Source: Planctomycetales bacterium
GTDB taxonomy: Bacteria > Planctomycetota > Planctomycetia > Pirellulales > Pirellulaceae
Assembly: GCA_020427005.1 (NCBI GenBank)
Contig: JAGQOY010000006.1
Location: forward strand, 1-64,000
DNA: 64,000 nt
Direction: 5' to 3'
The notes below the pieces were generated by a model. That model did no database searches and was not told the DNA's origin. It was given only the letters and a program-made list of their open reading frames with translations. This document shows, in pieces, positions 62,076 to 64,000 of the stretch. The position numbers were made by a program, and so were the translations under genes. Within the stretch, counting starts at the first letter, position 1. Every line of letters begins with the position of its first letter.

Positions 62076-64000
62076 ACATCAGTTCTCCGACTTAGTTGCC
62101 TAGGATTCGTCTTCGCGGAGAGCGAATATATGTCAATCTTCGGCCAGCTTGCAAACGCTAGATCGTAGGCAACTTCACCATCCTGCCGATACGAGGGCTC
62201 GCGACTTGGTGAATGCCGAAACCGGATGCCAGTGCCAAAGTTGAGTGGTGATGTCGTTGCTGAACGACCTACCGAAGTATCAACAACTGAGTAGGTATGC
62301 TCGGCATTGTCGTGCAGGGCTGCGCTATAGTGTGCATCAGTTTGTGAGCCCGAGAGAATGATCTTGGTTTGGTTGTCCTGGGGCGGAACGGGAGCCGGGG
62401 CAGGAGTAGTGGTGTCTGCGGGAGCATTCTTAGCACCAGTTTTTCCGTTGCTTCCATTTAGGTCCAGCAGAACGAGACTAACGAATCCAGTCTGGGCCAA
62501 CTGCGAAAGAAGATAGTCAACAACATTGACCGCCTGATCGCGATCGATATCAAAGGGATTCTGAGTCGGTACACGTTCAAAGCCAGATTGATTCAGGGTA
62601 ATACGCAGCGTGTCAGCTACGTCTACACGCGTTTTACCAACTTCATCTCCAGTTTCGGCAACCTGATTTCCCCAATAGAAGACGTCGGGTGTTACAAGAC
62701 CCGTGCTGGCGGTTGCCAAGACGGTGATCTGTAGCCACAAATCTTTGATTCGACCGTCGCCCCAGATCAGAGTTACACGGTCCGCTCCGTCAAGACCGGC
62801 ACCTGCACGCACACTGATCGACAGGGGATTTGGCCCTAGTGGCCAAGTCTCAGGAGTTTGCGAATTACCCATGCGAAATTCAAAGTCACTGGCACTTGGT
62901 GTTCCCGGAAGGCGAGGAAAGTCGATGAACACACCGTTGATTCCCCGAGAGTAGTTGGTGTAATTGGCGTAACCGGCTGGGCCGCTTCCGGCTATATAGG
63001 GCGATTTATCAACGGCCAGCGCGGCATCATCGCTTGCCGAAGCCCCAACTGTGCCATCGTGAGCCGAATTGTTGTAGAAAATGTATGACTTGGAGCTCTC
63101 AGCAACATCAATCAGTTGAATCTGAATTGTATTGTGGTCGCTTAGAGCAAGAGGACTATTATCGGATACCTGAACCTCGAGCGTAAAAAGCGGCGTTACT
63201 TCATAATTCAAAGCTAGGCTATTGTTGACACGTATTTCACCGGAAGTCGGGTCAATTGAGAACGCGTTGTTTGCATTGCCGGAAACAATCGTAAAAGTTA
63301 ACGATTGGCCTGCGTCGGGATCTCCATAAACTGGCGTGCCAACAACGGTGCCCAACGGTGCATTTTCGTCCAGAGAAAAGGTAGCTGCAGCTAAGAATGG
63401 TGCGTGTATGTCGCGTAGTAGCTGATCAAAGTAAGTTGGAGCTTGATCGTAGGGATTCGCTAACGAGTCATCGGTTATGAAAGCGTAATCAAATTCTCTC
63501 AATTTGACGTCACGGAGCGCGGCGGCGAGGCCGGTAGCGCCAACGACGTTATACAGAATCGCACCAAAACCAAGTTGTGCGTAAGCGGCGGAGCTAACGT
63601 AATCCGGTATGGGATTATTGACCAGGTCGCTATGATTGCCTTCGCGAATAATAAAAACGTCGGCGGTGTGTTGATCAAGGTATTCGATCGGTACTGATGT
63701 GCCAGGATTGGCAAAGATGTCGTTGCCGCTCAGGCCGGTCATTCCACGAATGGCATTGGCAACCGAATCGTACGCACTGACGTTGGCTGTATCATTGCTC
63801 ATTTCGTCAAGAAAGATACCGTCAATAAGCGATTGCCCATTAAAAATGTCTCGGTAAAGATCTGCGTACTTTTGGGCATCCGCGATGATATCCGCACTGG
63901 GACGGACGATGGAAGATCCGGGTGACACGCGAGTCTTCACATAGCCCAGGATTTGGATATTGGGATTGCTACGCATTTGCGTCAAGGCGGTGATCCAGTT
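62072..64000 (-). CDS. Spherulin-4-like / cadherin-like surface protein, N-terminus outside
   Basis: The frame is open to the right edge, so the start is missing. The visible part begins with a spherulation-specific family 4 domain (NPNIQILGYVKTRVSPGSSI, then LIDGIFLDEMSND), a TIM-barrel-like fold that may cleave polysaccharide. A cadherin-like domain follows (FSLDENAPLGTVVGTPVYGD, AFSIDPTSGEIRVNNSLALN). Further on are a beta domain (FEFRMGNSQTPETWPLGPNP) and a dockerin-like segment (DIDRDQAVNVVDYLLSQ). It is very likely exported and extracellular. The C-terminus ends in a basic stretch inside the repeat. Confidence 0.82.
   Translation of the reverse strand, partial: NWITALTQMRSNPNIQILGYVKTRVSPGSSIVRPSADIIADAQKYADLYRDIFNGQSLIDGIFLDEMSNDTANVSAYDSVANAIRGMTGLSGNDIFANPGTSVPIEYLDQHTADVFIIREGNHSDLVNNPIPDYVSSAAYAQLGFGAILYNVVGATGLAAALRDVKLREFDYAFITDDSLANPYDQAPTYFDQLLRDIHAPFLAAATFSLDENAPLGTVVGTPVYGDPDAGQSLTFTIVSGNANNAFSIDPTSGEIRVNNSLALNYEVTPLFTLEVQVSDNSPLALSDHNTIQIQLIDVAESSKSYIFYNNSAHDGTVGASASDDAALAVDKSPYIAGSGPAGYANYTNYSRGINGVFIDFPRLPGTPSASDFEFRMGNSQTPETWPLGPNPLSISVRAGAGLDGADRVTLIWGDGRIKDLWLQITVLATASTGLVTPDVFYWGNQVAETGDEVGKTRVDVADTLRITLNQSGFERVPTQNPFDIDRDQAVNVVDYLLSQLAQTGFVSLVLLDLNGSNGKTGAKNAPADTTTPAPAPVPPQDNQTKIILSGSQTDAHYSAALHDNAEHTYSVVDTSVGRSATTSPLNFGTGIRFRHSPSREPSYRQDGEVAYDLAFASWPKIDIYSLSAKTNPRQLSRRTDV

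Overview
The window looks like chromosomal DNA of a planctomycete of the Pirellulaceae type (Rhodopirellula-like). The reasons are several ECF sigma factor / Ser-Thr kinase modules with TPR tails, a PVC-type CxxCH cytochrome protein, a DUF1559 remnant with its partner lipoprotein, an exported protein with the LLEDRRLLA N-terminal motif, a PEP-CTERM protein, and intergenic hairpins with AACCCGAAGCGT-type arms. Gene density is low and many gene remnants are present.

Layout. 1-5.5 kb is the end of a flagellar operon (MotE-like, FliK, FlgD, a large FlgE). 6-8.6 kb holds a Tat-exported DUF3500-like protein, a peptidoglycan-binding putative metallopeptidase and a small membrane protein. 8.6-12.2 kb is a tandem array of REP palindromes with one intact and several broken RAYT transposase copies; two unrelated genes sit between REP/RAYT ends. 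12.3-20 kb has a beta-propeller/phosphoesterase fusion, an S1-domain protein, a WD40 protein, small exported or membrane proteins and a methyltransferase. 20-41.6 kb carries four ECF sigma genes and three kinase genes (one truncated), a large surface protein and an SGNH hydrolase, with duplicated repeat segments and gene fragments around them.

The most unusual locus is 36.3-39.64 kb, bracketed by two strong terminators. It holds a cluster of structurally reduced tRNAs (Ser-UGA, a T-armless fragment, Ser-GCU, Arg-UCU, Trp-CCA), an HNH endonuclease, a tRNA-like RNA whose anticodon arm is replaced by an approximately 80-nt structured insertion, a 22-unit heptad repeat rich in AGGAG, and a slipin (SPFH/Band-7) protein. 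It resembles the Band-7/tRNA-like modules proposed to act in RNA repair, but no RNA ligase is visible here.

41.6-46.4 kb holds small exported proteins, an isochorismatase-family hydrolase and a DUF1559 remnant. 46.9-57.4 kb is an integrated element at the 3' end of tRNA-Arg(CCU), bounded by 24-bp near-identical att repeats. It encodes a tyrosine recombinase, an XRE regulator, an AlpA-like protein, a Prim-Pol/DUF3987 protein, a family A DNA polymerase and several small proteins, but no recognisable virion genes. The integrase gene runs through the att core, so excision would replace its last codons with a 55-codon extension now stranded at the other end. A remnant of an older integrase abuts the left att site.

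57.4-64 kb has a giant cytochrome c/propeller protein with an unusual domain order, a candidate sigma-54 promoter with upstream palindromes leading into a gene-free stretch that ends at a terminator, and a spherulin-4-like/cadherin protein that runs off the right edge.
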